DNA of 35,640 bases. Origin: Nostoc sp. XA010. Its GTDB lineage: Bacteria; Cyanobacteriota; Cyanobacteriia; Cyanobacteriales; Nostocaceae. The stretch's first letter is position 1. Each line of letters starts with the position of its first letter. The notes under the pieces are model-generated. The model did not search any database, was not told where the DNA came from, and worked only from the letters and a program-made list of their open reading frames with translations. The stretch spans positions 1 through 35,640 of the forward strand of contig NZ_JAIVFX010000044.1 in the NCBI RefSeq assembly GCF_020829625.1, in the 5' to 3' direction. A program made the translations under genes and the position numbers. This document shows, piece after piece, positions 1-10,059 of the stretch.

Positions 1-34
1 CAAAATCGAATCATCATTGAATTTACTACAAATT

Positions 35-73
35 GGGGTGGGATAGGCTGCCGTTGGCAGCCTATCCCACCCC
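35..73. repeat. Perfect 18-bp hairpin next to the truncated CHAT gene
   Basis: The arms at 35-52 and 56-73 are perfectly complementary, with a 3-nt loop (GTT). The right arm is followed by CTAAC and then the palindromic AATGATTATCATT at 79-91. A second hairpin with the same 18-bp stem, 3-nt loop and right-hand context (CTAA then GATTATCATT) but a different stem sequence lies at 29677-29715. It could be the end of a mobile element that truncated the neighbouring gene, or a terminator-like structure. Nothing else is recognisable in 1-109. Confidence 0.7.
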
Positions 74-109
74 CCTAACAATGATTATCATTCTTAGTAA
101 CTGTATATT

Positions 110-2350
110 TTATTTTCTGGAAGTCCCTAACTCAATTGCATCTTGACTATTTTCAGTTTTACCTCTGATTAAGCTGTCAAAGTCTCTAATATTAATTAGC
201 TTGTCATAGGCAACCAGTACTGTTTTGAGTGGGTCAGAACTAAATTGACCGTGGGTAGAAATATGTACAATAGGAAAATTATTTTGAGTTAGTTCTTCTT
301 TGAATCTTTTAAGGGTAAATTTATTGTCTAACAAGGCAACTGACGATTTAGTTTGTTTTTCTACATTTTCTATTTCTTGTTTAGATGGGAGCAAATTCTC
401 CATGTTTTTAGGTGCATTTGGATCTGTAGAACTGGGGCTAAGTTTTGATAGTCCAGCTATTAAAGCTATCATCTGATTTTGATGCAAGGCTCTAGGTTGT
501 CTAATTCTGGAACCTAAAGTTACTGCAATACTGTAACGCTCTATTAAATAATGTTTTCCATCATATAACAATGCCATTGGTATGCTTTGGAAAGATTTAT
601 CTAAAGTGAATACGAGTGTTCCTGATGTGGGTAGATATGTTTTAATTGGTGCAATTAGCTTTTCAAAAATTTCTTTAGAATAAGTAGTAATGCTACTTTC
701 GCTAACCTCAGAAAACTTCTCATTTTGTAAAGATTCTAAAAGATGATCTATCTGGAATCGAACTAGTTTAGATTCAATAGAATGGTGGTGAAGTGAGCCA
801 TTTGTTGACTGAGCAATTACTTCTATAGTATCCCCTAAATCAATAATATGAATTACTGTTGGAGCGCTCTTAAGATTCTGAAGTTGATTCAAAGCAACAA
901 GGTCAAGCTTGCCACATCTGAGAAAGTTTTCTAACCGTGCTATCTGTAATCCTTCATTTATCTCTATTACTCTTTTTAAATCAGGATTAGGTGATGTTAA
1001 GAGCAATTGCATATAATTACGATATGTCGGCTCCATTTCTGACTGAAAAGAGAACTGCAAATCTCCGTTAGTTGACAAAAGACTATCACGCACTTCAGTC
1101 ATGTTTGTGATCGCAGCATTATAGTTCTGAATCGCTAACTCAGTTTTTCCCTGCTTTTGGTAAATGAGTCCTAACTGCTGCTGCCATTGGTAGGCGATAT
1201 CCAAAGCCCGAATTGATTGAGCGAATCCTAAAGCCTTCTTAAAATATGCCTGTTTTTGTTCTGTTTGAGTTGATAATTTACCTAAAGTACCAAAACTATA
1301 GGATAACCATCGGATACTATTTATAGTTTCAGCCATTTTCAAGGCTAATTTAGCATATCGAATCGCTACTGATTTCAATTGTTCATCTGGGATCTGGCTG
1401 AGGTTATTAGCAAAATTCAACCGAGCATGAATAGATGGCTCAGGTGATAACTCCAAAAAGGCAGAATAATTTTCATCTATTTGATTTACCAATACTCGGA
1501 TTTGTTGATTAACTTTCTGATGAAGGCTCGCTTGATTTGGTTGATGACTAAGCCATTTTTCCCAACTTATCAGTAAAGTTAAGTGATTCAACTAAGATTG
1601 GAGTTTAGCTGATTTTGAGATATTTGGTATATTTTCTAGTATTTGGTAATACAAGAGTGACTTTTGCGCCTTTTGTGGAATAATATTAGCAATCTGCTCT
1701 CGAAAAAATGGTTCCTCTATCCAAGAATATTTTTCTTGTAATTGCTGATAAATTGATTGTTCGATATTACCCAGAGACAGATAAATCCCACTAATCTTTG
1801 ATGAGGATACAAGCTTCGCCAGCGTTAATGTTTCTTGTAAAACTGTTTGAGATTCATTTAATTTCCCTAAAATCCGCAATACTTCTCCTAGATTCTGTAA
1901 TCCAAGCAAGTTAACTGATGTTGGTTTCTGCTTACCGATTACTGCGGTCAGTTGCTCTTGTTGAGCAGGAGATGGTTGCTGCAAAGCCGTATCGCAAATA
2001 CCTAGATTTACATTCAACTTTAAAGCTTCTAAAAGTGTATTGCAAGCTTGTTTGTGTAATCCTAATACTTGGAAAGCAAGGTTTTGATTAATTAGGCTTT
2101 CTGTAATTCCCTCTTGATCGTTTAGTCGGCGATAAATTTTTGTAGATTCCTGCCAAGTTTTTAAAGCTTCATTCGCCTGATCTAGAGCTAATTGTTCGTG
2201 ACCTGAAGAAGTCAGGGATGCCGCTTGATTTTTGAGAAATTCTTTTTCTTTTTTTACAGTCTGGGCAGGGGAAGATGATTGAATTAAAATTATAGACAGC
2301 CCTAGAATGCCTGAGAAAAAATATTTAAAGCAACATTGAGGTGAGATCAT
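110..2350 (-). pseudogene. TPR-CHAT protein, broken by an in-frame TAG and truncated at the C terminus
   Basis: CHAT proteins are caspase-like (clan CD) peptidase-fold proteins; intact ones use a His/Cys dyad. The reading frame runs from ATG 2350 to TAG at 1592-1594 (252 codons: signal/anchor segment, then TPR-like helices). It continues in the same frame from 1591 to 110 (493 codons: more TPRs, then the CHAT domain). The only Met-equivalent at the restart is a TTG directly after the stop, so this is one gene, not two. The TAG aligns with a Gln in the intact paralogue at 7367-10027 (KVQAQINQLNLL against KLQS-stop-LNHLTLL), which fits CAG to TAG. The His motif HISTHGQFSS is present. The frame ends after QDAIEL with an unrelated GTSRK tail, so the block holding the catalytic Cys (LSACQTA in the paralogue) is missing. 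It lies 12 bp downstream of the exoprotein gene, probably as an operon. Confidence 0.85.
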
Positions 2351-2362
2351 TTTTATATCTTT

Positions 2363-4618
2363 TTACCACTGAGATCCTGAAAAACAAGAACTTGCAGATA
2401 GTGAAGCATTATCCCATGCTGGATTTGCTTGGTCTGTCGTCAAAACTAAATTACCTTGAGAATCCCGAATCAAAACGTTGGCTTCTATGATTTGTGTAGC
2501 TTGGTTACTTATTAATGATTTTGGATTATGTGAATTATTAAAAGCTGGAACTGGAACAGAGCTACTTTGCTCAACATTGTTATACATCAGGTTGTTAGGC
2601 TTAGATTGGATATTGCGAGTATTACTAACTCGAAAACTACTTACTTCTGTGCCTGCTCGTGCCTGACAGACTGGGGTGATTTGAGGAGTTATTGGAATTA
2701 ATTCTGTTTTTAATTGAGTAGGGTAAATGTTAGTATCAGCGATGTTGTATTTAACCGTACCGTTAATTCCGTACTTGGAACTAGCTGTAATCAAGCTATC
2801 AGGAGAAAAGAAAAGTCCTTGAGCATTAATTGTGATATTCCCACCACTACCCTCAAAGGCATTTGCGGTGATGCTGCTATTTTTTATTGCAACTAGGATA
2901 TCTGTGTTGATAGTGATGTTGCCGCCGTCGCCATTACCCCCAGCAGTTGCAGTAATGATACTGTCACGTAATTGTAAGTCACCAGAGTGTAAGAAAATGT
3001 CGCCTCCTTCGCCATTTGTGCCGCCCTCTGTGCCAGCTGTGATAGTACCTCTGTCTAGACTGATACTGTCTGCTTTGATTCGGAGGGTTCCTGCATTCCC
3101 TTGTCCTGGCTGAAAGTTGAGATTTTTTTGAACTTTTACACCACCAATATTTACTCTCGCACCATCAGTAACAGTTAATCGTTCTGCTTCGATTGTCAGA
3201 TTTCCGGCCTTTCCAGTTCCTCCAGTTCGAGCTGATATTCTGCTAGGAGAATTACCAGTTAATGACTTTCCGGTTACTTGCACTTTTTCGTCAGCAGTGA
3301 TGGATACGTTGCCTCCCGAACCCTGCCCAAATGTGCCTGATGATATCACTCCTCCAGAGCGTAGACTTAACCGCGCAGTTTCAATCTTGATGTTACCGCC
3401 AGATCCGGTAGATCCTCGTTGGGCCAAACTTGTTATGGAACTGCCTGCATTCGCTGTTGGTTTTCGCAGCACTTCTACTGAATCATGAGCTAAAACCTCT
3501 ATGGAACCAGCATTTCCGAAGCCATACGTACCAGCAGCGATCCCTGCTCCATCCCGGACATTTAACCGCCCAGTTTCAATATTGATGTTGCCACCAGCTC
3601 CGGTAGCTCTTGGGTAAACTAGGCTCGATATACCAGTGTTGAAAAACGAATCAACTTCTGGTAATCCCACCAGGTTCACTGAATCTGAAGCATTAATTTT
3701 TAATGTTCCTCCCGTTCCTGCTCCTAATGTGCTGGACTCAATCTGAGAACCACCGTCTAGCATTAGCTTCATGGCTTGTATTTGAATATTGCCACCACCA
3801 TTCCCACTAGCATCAACTGCTGCTGCTCCAGACAACTGGATCTCTCCAAAGGCTGAGATGCCTGAATATCCCAATGTCCAGCCTTTATCTGTAGGAATCA
3901 GATTGACCAAACCCGCTCCAGCCACGCTGCCTAATTCAATCTGTCCCCCTGTTGTTTTAAGCGTTCCGCGTGAGAGTACTATATCACCACCCACTAAAGC
4001 TAAGGTTTGATTTGGCTGCACGCGCAGACCAGAACTAGTATCTATGAGGTCTGAAGTTTTTCTTATACCTTGACCGTCTCCAAAGACGCGAATATTTCCA
4101 GCATTTGTCCCAAATCCTAATCCCACAGGCACGCTCACTGTCAACAGAGGTTCTGCACCACTAAGGGGTTTAGCATCGAAGGAAATGCCATCAGTAAATT
4201 TAATATTACTGGCAGTAGTGCCGAAAAACGAGCCGCCAATGTTCAGTGAAGCATTCAACCCAAAAATAATCCCATTGGGATTAATAAGAAATACGTTGGC
4301 TATGCCGTTAGCTCGAATTAAACCATCAATATTAGATATTGTGCTACCCGTCACTCTTGTCAAAATGTTTTGGATGTCTGGGGCATTTTTGAAGTAGACT
4401 GCGCTTCCTGTGGGTACAGAAAACTGTCCAAAGCTATGGAACAAATTGCTTCCGACTTGGGTTCCTCCCGTTATCGCACTGGTATTATTATCCTCTCGTG
4501 TGACGCTAGAGTTGACTCTCAGGGTTGCATCGGGAACAATTTGTGCTGCAATTGGCTCCCAAGGCAATAAACAAAACAAAGTACTGCCCTTAATAAGCCA
4601 GGATAAAGCTTTTGTCAT
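2363..4618 (-). CDS. Two-partner-secretion exoprotein (filamentous haemagglutinin N-terminal domain)
   Basis: This is a 751-residue predicted secreted beta-helix protein. Residues 1-25 form a Sec signal peptide with an IAAQ cleavage region. The TPS/haemagglutinin domain follows, with GSNLFHSFGQF (56-66), ILTRVTG (85-91) and NPNGIIFG (113-120), the hallmark motifs of TpsA proteins. The rest is a Gly/Asn-rich repeat region (GGNI.I...L.L.DG..I) expected to form a right-handed beta-helix. It ends with a conserved cyanobacterial tail (IEANVLIRDSQGNLVL). The TpsB/FhaC-type outer-membrane pore it would need is not in the window. ATG is at 4616-4618. The truncated TPR-CHAT gene follows 12 bp downstream, as in the 10060-14733 / 7367-10027 pair. 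Role (adhesion, aggregation or other surface function) is inferred from the family only. Confidence 0.88.
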   Translation of the reverse strand: MTKALSWLIKGSTLFCLLPWEPIAAQIVPDATLRVNSSVTREDNNTSAITGGTQVGSNLFHSFGQFSVPTGSAVYFKNAPDIQNILTRVTGSTISNIDGLIRANGIANVFLINPNGIIFGLNASLNIGGSFFGTTASNIKFTDGISFDAKPLSGAEPLLTVSVPVGLGFGTNAGNIRVFGDGQGIRKTSDLIDTSSGLRVQPNQTLALVGGDIVLSRGTLKTTGGQIELGSVAGAGLVNLIPTDKGWTLGYSGISAFGEIQLSGAAAVDASGNGGGNIQIQAMKLMLDGGSQIESSTLGAGTGGTLKINASDSVNLVGLPEVDSFFNTGISSLVYPRATGAGGNINIETGRLNVRDGAGIAAGTYGFGNAGSIEVLAHDSVEVLRKPTANAGSSITSLAQRGSTGSGGNIKIETARLSLRSGGVISSGTFGQGSGGNVSITADEKVQVTGKSLTGNSPSRISARTGGTGKAGNLTIEAERLTVTDGARVNIGGVKVQKNLNFQPGQGNAGTLRIKADSISLDRGTITAGTEGGTNGEGGDIFLHSGDLQLRDSIITATAGGNGDGGNITINTDILVAIKNSSITANAFEGSGGNITINAQGLFFSPDSLITASSKYGINGTVKYNIADTNIYPTQLKTELIPITPQITPVCQARAGTEVSSFRVSNTRNIQSKPNNLMYNNVEQSSSVPVPAFNNSHNPKSLISNQATQIIEANVLIRDSQGNLVLTTDQANPAWDNASLSASSCFSGSQW

Positions 4619-4826
4619 AAATCATGGGAAAAGTTTCTCGGTTGGTTTCTAAATTATTTTTAGTACAGACTTGCACCCTGCACCCGAATGACTACCAATG
4701 ATACAGATTAATAGTAGCGGTAGCGTCTTGTCAAATTGGATTGGAGACAGAGGCTTTTTCTCTAGGGCTAAAACTGTTAATATTTTCTAAAATCCGAGCG
4801 AAAGTGATCGGGAGTAAAATACGTTT

Positions 4827-5621
4827 GTGGATTTATCAGTGATGAACAGAAAACGTAGTGAGTCCTTTAATGAAGTTGCAGAAATCTATGATGCAGCACG
4901 CCCTAGCTATCCATCTCAATTGATCGAAGATGTAATTGAGATGGCTAATCTTCCCGATTCAGCTTCAATTTTAGATATTGGAACAGGGACAGGTAAGGGA
5001 ACTGTTCCATTTGCTGAAAAGGGCTACGCTATCTACTGTTTAGAGCCAGGTGAAAGACTGATTGCAATAGCATCTCAAAATATGCGTTTATATCCAAAGG
5101 TGACATTTGAGACAGTTACTTTAGAGGATTGGAACTTACGCCCAAAAGCCTTTGATTTAGCAATATCTGCCCAAGCCTTTCATTGGGTAAATCGTGAGAA
5201 AGGGTATCCAAAAGTTGCACAAGCTTTAAAAGAAAAAGGTTATATTGCGTTTTTTTGGAATTTCTCTATTTTACCAGATACTTCAATATTTCAAGCGCTC
5301 AAACAAACATTTCAAAAATATGTACTTACAACGATATCTAATGATAAACCATCCTCAGTTGAATCACTAATCAAAAAAAGAGAAAATTGGATATTAAATA
5401 GTTTTTGTTTCAACAACCTAGTGGTTAAACAATATCCTTGGTCTATTAATTATGATGCAGAGCAATATCTAGACCTTCTGAAAACTCAAACTGCGTATCA
5501 AAAATTTACTGAAACTGAAAAGCAGGATTTCTCTGATGCCATTATACAGATATTAAATGCTCACGGTGGATATGTTACTAAACCCTACTTATCGGTTCTT
5601 TTCTTTGCTCAAAAAATTTAA
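4827..5621 (+). CDS. Class I SAM-dependent methyltransferase
   Basis: A 264-residue protein with a Rossmann-type SAM-binding motif I (ILDIGTGTGKGT, about residues 48-59) and an acidic strand-2 end (YCLEPGERL). A conserved AQAFHWV segment is typical of Methyltransf_11/25 proteins related to UbiE/Tam-like enzymes. The substrate cannot be told from the sequence. The GTG at 4827 has GGGAG 12 nt upstream. An in-frame ATG at 4842 has no obvious ribosome site but starts where family homology probably begins, so either could be the start. It is divergent from the exoprotein gene at 2363-4618 across 208 bp, which must hold both promoters. No functional link with its neighbours is apparent. Confidence 0.85.
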   Translation: MDLSVMNRKRSESFNEVAEIYDAARPSYPSQLIEDVIEMANLPDSASILDIGTGTGKGTVPFAEKGYAIYCLEPGERLIAIASQNMRLYPKVTFETVTLEDWNLRPKAFDLAISAQAFHWVNREKGYPKVAQALKEKGYIAFFWNFSILPDTSIFQALKQTFQKYVLTTISNDKPSSVESLIKKRENWILNSFCFNNLVVKQYPWSINYDAEQYLDLLKTQTAYQKFTETEKQDFSDAIIQILNAHGGYVTKPYLSVLFFAQKI

Positions 5622-5720
5622 ATAAGCCTTTTACTTCTAAACAAAACTTAATATCGAGTGTGGGTTACAACTCATCTCAAACCCGATGAGTAAAAACTAC
5701 AGGTTTCAACCTAGACGACA

Positions 5721-6662
5721 ATGAACAAACCACCATCTAGACGCAAGAAAATTACCCCCGGGACATCTGAGGAACCAAAGCTAGCAACCGACCCTGCTCA
5801 GGAAAATACTTCTTTGCACGAAAACCCAGCTTCAGCAACTATCACGGTTACGGCTGTTGAAGTAAAAGAGTTGACCGACCAAGAACAAAGCTTACGCTTG
5901 CAATTGGAACGCCGTGTAGAACGTGCATTTTTAGAAGCGGGTCAGGCGTTAATGGAGTTGAGAGACAGACGGCTATACCGTTCCACGCACCGAACTTTTG
6001 AGGAATACTGCCGCGAACGCTTTGGTTACAGCCGTGATGCAGCGTACTTGAAGATTTCGGCTACTGCTGTTTACGAGAATCTTCAAAAGTTTTTGCCGAC
6101 CAATGGTCAGCAAATTCCAATGCCGACCAACGAACGACAACTGCGGTTTTTGGCAAAAGCTGAGTTGGAACCGGCCGTACAAGCGAATGTATGGCAACAA
6201 GCAGTAGAGCAAGCAGGCAATAAGATTCCATCTGGTCGGATAGTGAAAGATGTTGTGGATAGGATACGCGGAAGCACGAAAGTACCCAATCCTCACCACA
6301 TTGGGGAAATATGCATTCTTCTGCCCAAAGATAACCCAGACTTGAGAGGTAAAGCGGGTTATTGGGGAGTAGTCAGCCACGTTGGAGAATACAATTGTAC
6401 AGTCCAGACCTGGGACTGCGACTACACCATAAAAATCGAACAGATGAAATCACTAAAATTGCTTGATGAAGATTGCTTTTTCATGCAGCAGTTATGTGTG
6501 AGGTTACGGCAGTTGCATCAAGTGGCCAGCCGTGACGAAGCTGTGGATTGGCTGTTGCAGGGGTTGGGTAAGCAAGCCAAACCGTATCTATCATCCTTGC
6601 AGGCAAAGCTGCTGGCGGCTGTTGAAAGGGAGTACAACCTTGTGTGGAGACAGCCAAAGTAA
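5721..6662 (+). CDS. Plasmid-type putative DNA-binding protein (ParB/KorB-like HTH region)
   Basis: A 313-residue soluble protein. The N-terminal ~45 residues are a low-complexity, Ser/Thr/Pro/Glu-rich tail. Residues ~55-115 are helical and charged (RTFEEYCRERFGYSRDAAYLKI), resembling a helix-turn-helix of the kind in DUF3102/KilA-like plasmid proteins. A second region (PTNERQLRFLAKAELEP...VPSGRIVKDVVDRI-like) resembles the ParB/KorB helical domain. The C-terminal half has a small beta-rich domain (GYWGVVSHVGEYNCTVQTWD) and a helical tail. Related proteins are, from memory, common on Nostocales plasmids and in integrated plasmid regions. It suggests plasmid ancestry for this window but is not a replication initiator that I can name. 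Confidence 0.6.
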   Translation: MNKPPSRRKKITPGTSEEPKLATDPAQENTSLHENPASATITVTAVEVKELTDQEQSLRLQLERRVERAFLEAGQALMELRDRRLYRSTHRTFEEYCRERFGYSRDAAYLKISATAVYENLQKFLPTNGQQIPMPTNERQLRFLAKAELEPAVQANVWQQAVEQAGNKIPSGRIVKDVVDRIRGSTKVPNPHHIGEICILLPKDNPDLRGKAGYWGVVSHVGEYNCTVQTWDCDYTIKIEQMKSLKLLDEDCFFMQQLCVRLRQLHQVASRDEAVDWLLQGLGKQAKPYLSSLQAKLLAAVEREYNLVWRQPK

Positions 6663-7366
6663 ACTTGATCGTTAATGCAACAATTGAAAAATTACCTGAT
6701 TGTATGAAAGCGGTGAGCGAACGCGAACTGCGTCTGGTAGAGTTGCCATGCCGTTAGACTTATCGCTTCAATGAAAGAATAGAACTCAATACTTGTTGCA
6801 ATTGATGAGGTTAAATTTAAAAAGCCCCGATAAAAGTTCAGGGCTTTGCTTTATATGAGGTTTATTAAATGCCAGCCGAAAATTTGTGCCAGCGCTTTTC
6901 TATAGAAATAATCATCCCTGAATCGCTTGCTTAAAGATAGCGGAGAACTACCCATTTTTTACCTGTTTTACCTGGGTAGTCATTTAATAAAGTTAAAAGA
7001 ATTGCATATATCTCCACTCTGCGATGGCGTACCCGCCATGAACCGGTGGCGTTCGTCGAACGCGAGTACGTCTCGTAGAGAAGACGTGCCGAACGCGAGT
7101 GCGTTCCTCAGGAAAGGCATTGCCTCTCGAACGCGAGTGCGTCTCTGAAAGAGAAGAGAAGGTATCGCTTGCAGGTAAAATTCCGCTGCGGTATGGTATT
7201 TGGTTAAAGCAGGGCAGATATATCTAGGTCATGGGGAGTGTCCTTTTATAGCCGCCATAACCGGACAGTCTACAACGCTTGAAGCCCCATTCTCTCGTTG
7301 ATAGTGGCATCACCGTGCCAAACCGGGTTAAAGGGGGTGATCTTTTCAATAAGTGCATAGGCTTTG
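6663..7366. other. 704-bp gene-free stretch with repeats and a weak hairpin
   Basis: No convincing gene is seen. A 7-bp stem (AAAGCCC 6821-6827 / GGGCTTT 6841-6847, 13-nt loop) could be a terminator for the plus-strand gene ending at 6662, but it lacks a strong T-run. A GC-rich repeat cluster lies at 7019-7142. The short frames here have no family resemblance. Confidence 0.6.
7057..7142. repeat. Three copies of a CGAACGCGAGTRCGT repeat
   Basis: Near-identical 15-mers lie at 7057-7071 (with TACGT), 7090-7104 and 7128-7142 (both with TGCGT), spaced 33 and 38 bp. They sit in a GC-rich island within AT-rich DNA. The interval includes an ACGTCT/AGACGT hairpin (7068-7073 / 7081-7086). This resembles the interspersed palindromic repeats common in Nostocales genomes. 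No function is inferred. Confidence 0.75.
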
Positions 7367-10027
7367 TCAAAGCCAGTTACCAACTAAAACGTAAGGTGCC
7401 CAGTAGCCAGGACGACTGTAATTGGGATAATCTTTTAACAACTTTGCTTGGGCACGACGCAAGGCTTCAGCCTTTGTCACCTTAGTTTTAACTAACTCAC
7501 GATAAAATTCACCAATTAAGATAGCAGTAGATTTATCACTGATATGCCACAGTGAAGCCAAGGTACTACGGGCGCCAGCTTTCACGGATGCTCCTGCTAG
7601 CCCTAGCGTAGCGCGATTGTCACCAACAGCAGTTTGGCAAGCACTTAACACCAGCATTTCCAAGGCTTCTGAGCGAGTTTGATCCCGACGGCGCAGCAGG
7701 CTATCAAATTGCGTAACGTTGATCGGGCCATCAGCAGCAAGTATAAAAGTATTTTCAGCACGGGAGCTAAATTGACCGTGAGTTGCCAGATGTAACACAT
7801 TAAATGGCACAGCATTCACCTTACTCTCTAGGTTTTTGCTGTTGAAGTCTCGATCTAGTAACTGGGTGGTAGACGCGATCGCTTGGGAAATAGAATTGAA
7901 TTCTGATTTAATTTCTGGTAACGGTGGAAATTGCTGTTGAAAGTCTTTTGGTGGTTGTACTAACCCGGCAGCTAGTACGTTGAGTTTTGTTTGTGTCAAG
8001 GGTTTGGGTGCAATTAACTGAAGTCCCAAACTGAGTGCTACAGCATATTTTTCTACCAGATATTGCTGACCGTCATACAACACAGCCATTGGCACGTTTC
8101 GCAATATTCCATCCAGTACAAATACAAGGGTTTTAACTCCACTTTCTTGTAAATCTGACTCAATTTCTTTGATTAACCACCCATAGACTTCCTGTGACAG
8201 CCCTTGCACTTCTTCAGTTCTGTCAGGTTCTAAAAGATACTCTCTGAGTTTTATTATAATACCTTCTACTTCTTTCTGTGACTTGTTTACTGTATAATTA
8301 CGCAGTGGCTGTTTAGGAATTTTGACAATCACTTGGAGTTGAGAAGGCAGAATAATTGGATAAATGATTGCGGCTGTAGGATTATCTTTATCTACCACTG
8401 TGTCAAGCAAAACAGTTTTGGCATTAATGCAAGCTTCCCGGAAAAAATTGTCTAATTCGGCCAGTTGCAGTGCTTCAATCCTCTGTCTAGCTTTGTCTAG
8501 GGTTAGTTCGCTCGGATGAGTTTGCTGGAACTGCAACAATAATTCTACGGACTCTCGATATACAGGTTCGACACTTTCTTTAAAGGAAAACTGGACATCT
8601 CGATTCACAACCACTAAGTCACTACGGAGAATCTGCAACTCACTGACAGCTGTATCATAGGCGGCAATAGCGTTTTTAATCTCTCCCTGCTGTTTTAACA
8701 AGCGTCCTAACTGCCAATGCCAACGATAAGCGATATCTGGGGCATTGATTGTTTGGGCTATGTTCAGTGCCTGTTGGGTGAGGTTCTGGGCAATTGACCA
8801 TTGTTTAGTTTGCTCGTATACACTGCCCAGAGTCCCTTGGGCAAAGCTCTCGGCTCGTTTATCTGCCAAATCTTGAGCTTGTTGCAAGGCGAACGCGCAG
8901 ATTTGAGCGATCGCTTGGGGTGTAGTCCCAAATTTCATCAAGCTTTGAGCTAAATTAATCTGGGCATAAATAGTTGTCACAGAAGCAGGTAGTTGTGCCA
9001 GTTGAGTTTGGATTTGCGGCAATAGTGTCTGCACGGCGGCTGTTTGTCCCGTGTTTACTAGCAAGTTCAACTGATTAATTTGAGCCTGGACTTTGGTAAT
9101 CGAGTTAGGAGCGATCGCAGCAGCTTGTTGATAGAACACTATTGCCCCTTTCAAGTCTTGCTGTCCTTGTGCCGTGTTGCCTAAACTGAACAAAGCAGCG
9201 CTCACATCCTGGGGAGAATCCAATTCTTGGGCAATTGACAAACTTTGCTGTAATACCCGACGGGATTGATCCAAATCTCCGGCTAATTGTAAAGCATCCC
9301 CAAAAGACCGTAATTCTACTGCTTTATTCAGTGAGTTGGGTTTTAATTGTAACTCCTCCTGCAATTGAGTCAAGATGGTCAAACCCCGACGGTAAAATCC
9401 CAAAACTTGCCATGCTTGTGCTTGATTAATGCGATCGCGGGTAATGCCATTTTGATCACCTAATTGCTTATAGCTCACTTCCGCACGTTGCCAGGTATTG
9501 AGTGCCTGTTGGGCTTGTCCCAAGTCTAGTTGAATACTACCTTGAATATCCAGAATTGGAGCCAGAACCTGAAGATTTTGGGCAGTAGAGGATTTTTCGA
9601 GCAACTTCAAGCTAGCTGTAATTGCCTGTTGCGCTTGTGTCAAATTACCTAGTTTTTGATATGCCAATGCTAAATTACTTAATGCCACAGCTTGCCGCAA
9701 TTCATTGCCTTGGCTGCTATAACTTTTAACTGCTTGTTGCAAAACTTTAACCGCTTCTGCAAACTGTCCTGCCTCATACAGCACTTTACCCTTTTGCAGC
9801 AAATCTTGTGTTTGTGCAGGATTTTCGATTGACACTCCAAGAGTTGCGATATGTTGTGTCTCTACAGTTGCAGCAACAGGAGAAGCAATAACACACAAAA
9901 AAGCTGTCACCAGAACCAAGAGAATGAAAACAGGCAAGTCATGGATTTTAGAGAAACGAATGTACGATATATTACAGACGTTACCCATCCGTTGCCACTT
10001 ATTGTTTTTATCACTGTTGCGTTTCAT
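7367..10027 (-). CDS. Intact TPR-CHAT protein
   Basis: An 886-residue protein. The N-terminal hydrophobic segment at ~30-54 (PVFILLVLVTAFLCVIASPVAA) is a signal peptide or anchor, so it is probably exported or membrane-tethered. About ten TPR-like helical pairs (~75-480) include LALAYQKLGNLTQAQQA. The CHAT domain (~560-886) carries His750 (HLATHGQFSS) and Cys797 (LVLSACQTAVGD), so the expected dyad is complete. The start is supported by GGGGAGGA six nt before the ATG at 10027. It begins 32 bp after the giant exoprotein gene, so the two are very likely co-transcribed. In many cyanobacteria CHAT-TPR proteins sit beside haemagglutinin-type exoproteins. A role in processing, sensing or quality control of the exoprotein is inference. 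Substrate unknown. Confidence 0.92.
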   Translation of the reverse strand: MKRNSDKNNKWQRMGNVCNISYIRFSKIHDLPVFILLVLVTAFLCVIASPVAATVETQHIATLGVSIENPAQTQDLLQKGKVLYEAGQFAEAVKVLQQAVKSYSSQGNELRQAVALSNLALAYQKLGNLTQAQQAITASLKLLEKSSTAQNLQVLAPILDIQGSIQLDLGQAQQALNTWQRAEVSYKQLGDQNGITRDRINQAQAWQVLGFYRRGLTILTQLQEELQLKPNSLNKAVELRSFGDALQLAGDLDQSRRVLQQSLSIAQELDSPQDVSAALFSLGNTAQGQQDLKGAIVFYQQAAAIAPNSITKVQAQINQLNLLVNTGQTAAVQTLLPQIQTQLAQLPASVTTIYAQINLAQSLMKFGTTPQAIAQICAFALQQAQDLADKRAESFAQGTLGSVYEQTKQWSIAQNLTQQALNIAQTINAPDIAYRWHWQLGRLLKQQGEIKNAIAAYDTAVSELQILRSDLVVVNRDVQFSFKESVEPVYRESVELLLQFQQTHPSELTLDKARQRIEALQLAELDNFFREACINAKTVLLDTVVDKDNPTAAIIYPIILPSQLQVIVKIPKQPLRNYTVNKSQKEVEGIIIKLREYLLEPDRTEEVQGLSQEVYGWLIKEIESDLQESGVKTLVFVLDGILRNVPMAVLYDGQQYLVEKYAVALSLGLQLIAPKPLTQTKLNVLAAGLVQPPKDFQQQFPPLPEIKSEFNSISQAIASTTQLLDRDFNSKNLESKVNAVPFNVLHLATHGQFSSRAENTFILAADGPINVTQFDSLLRRRDQTRSEALEMLVLSACQTAVGDNRATLGLAGASVKAGARSTLASLWHISDKSTAILIGEFYRELVKTKVTKAEALRRAQAKLLKDYPNYSRPGYWAPYVLVGNWL

Positions 10028-10059
10028 GGGAATTCCTCCCCTACTCTTAGGGTAACGAA

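Noticed and set aside
7279..7485. Plus-strand 68-codon frame
   Set aside because: It overlaps the 3' end of the intact TPR-CHAT gene on the other strand, has no ribosome site and no recognisable motif.
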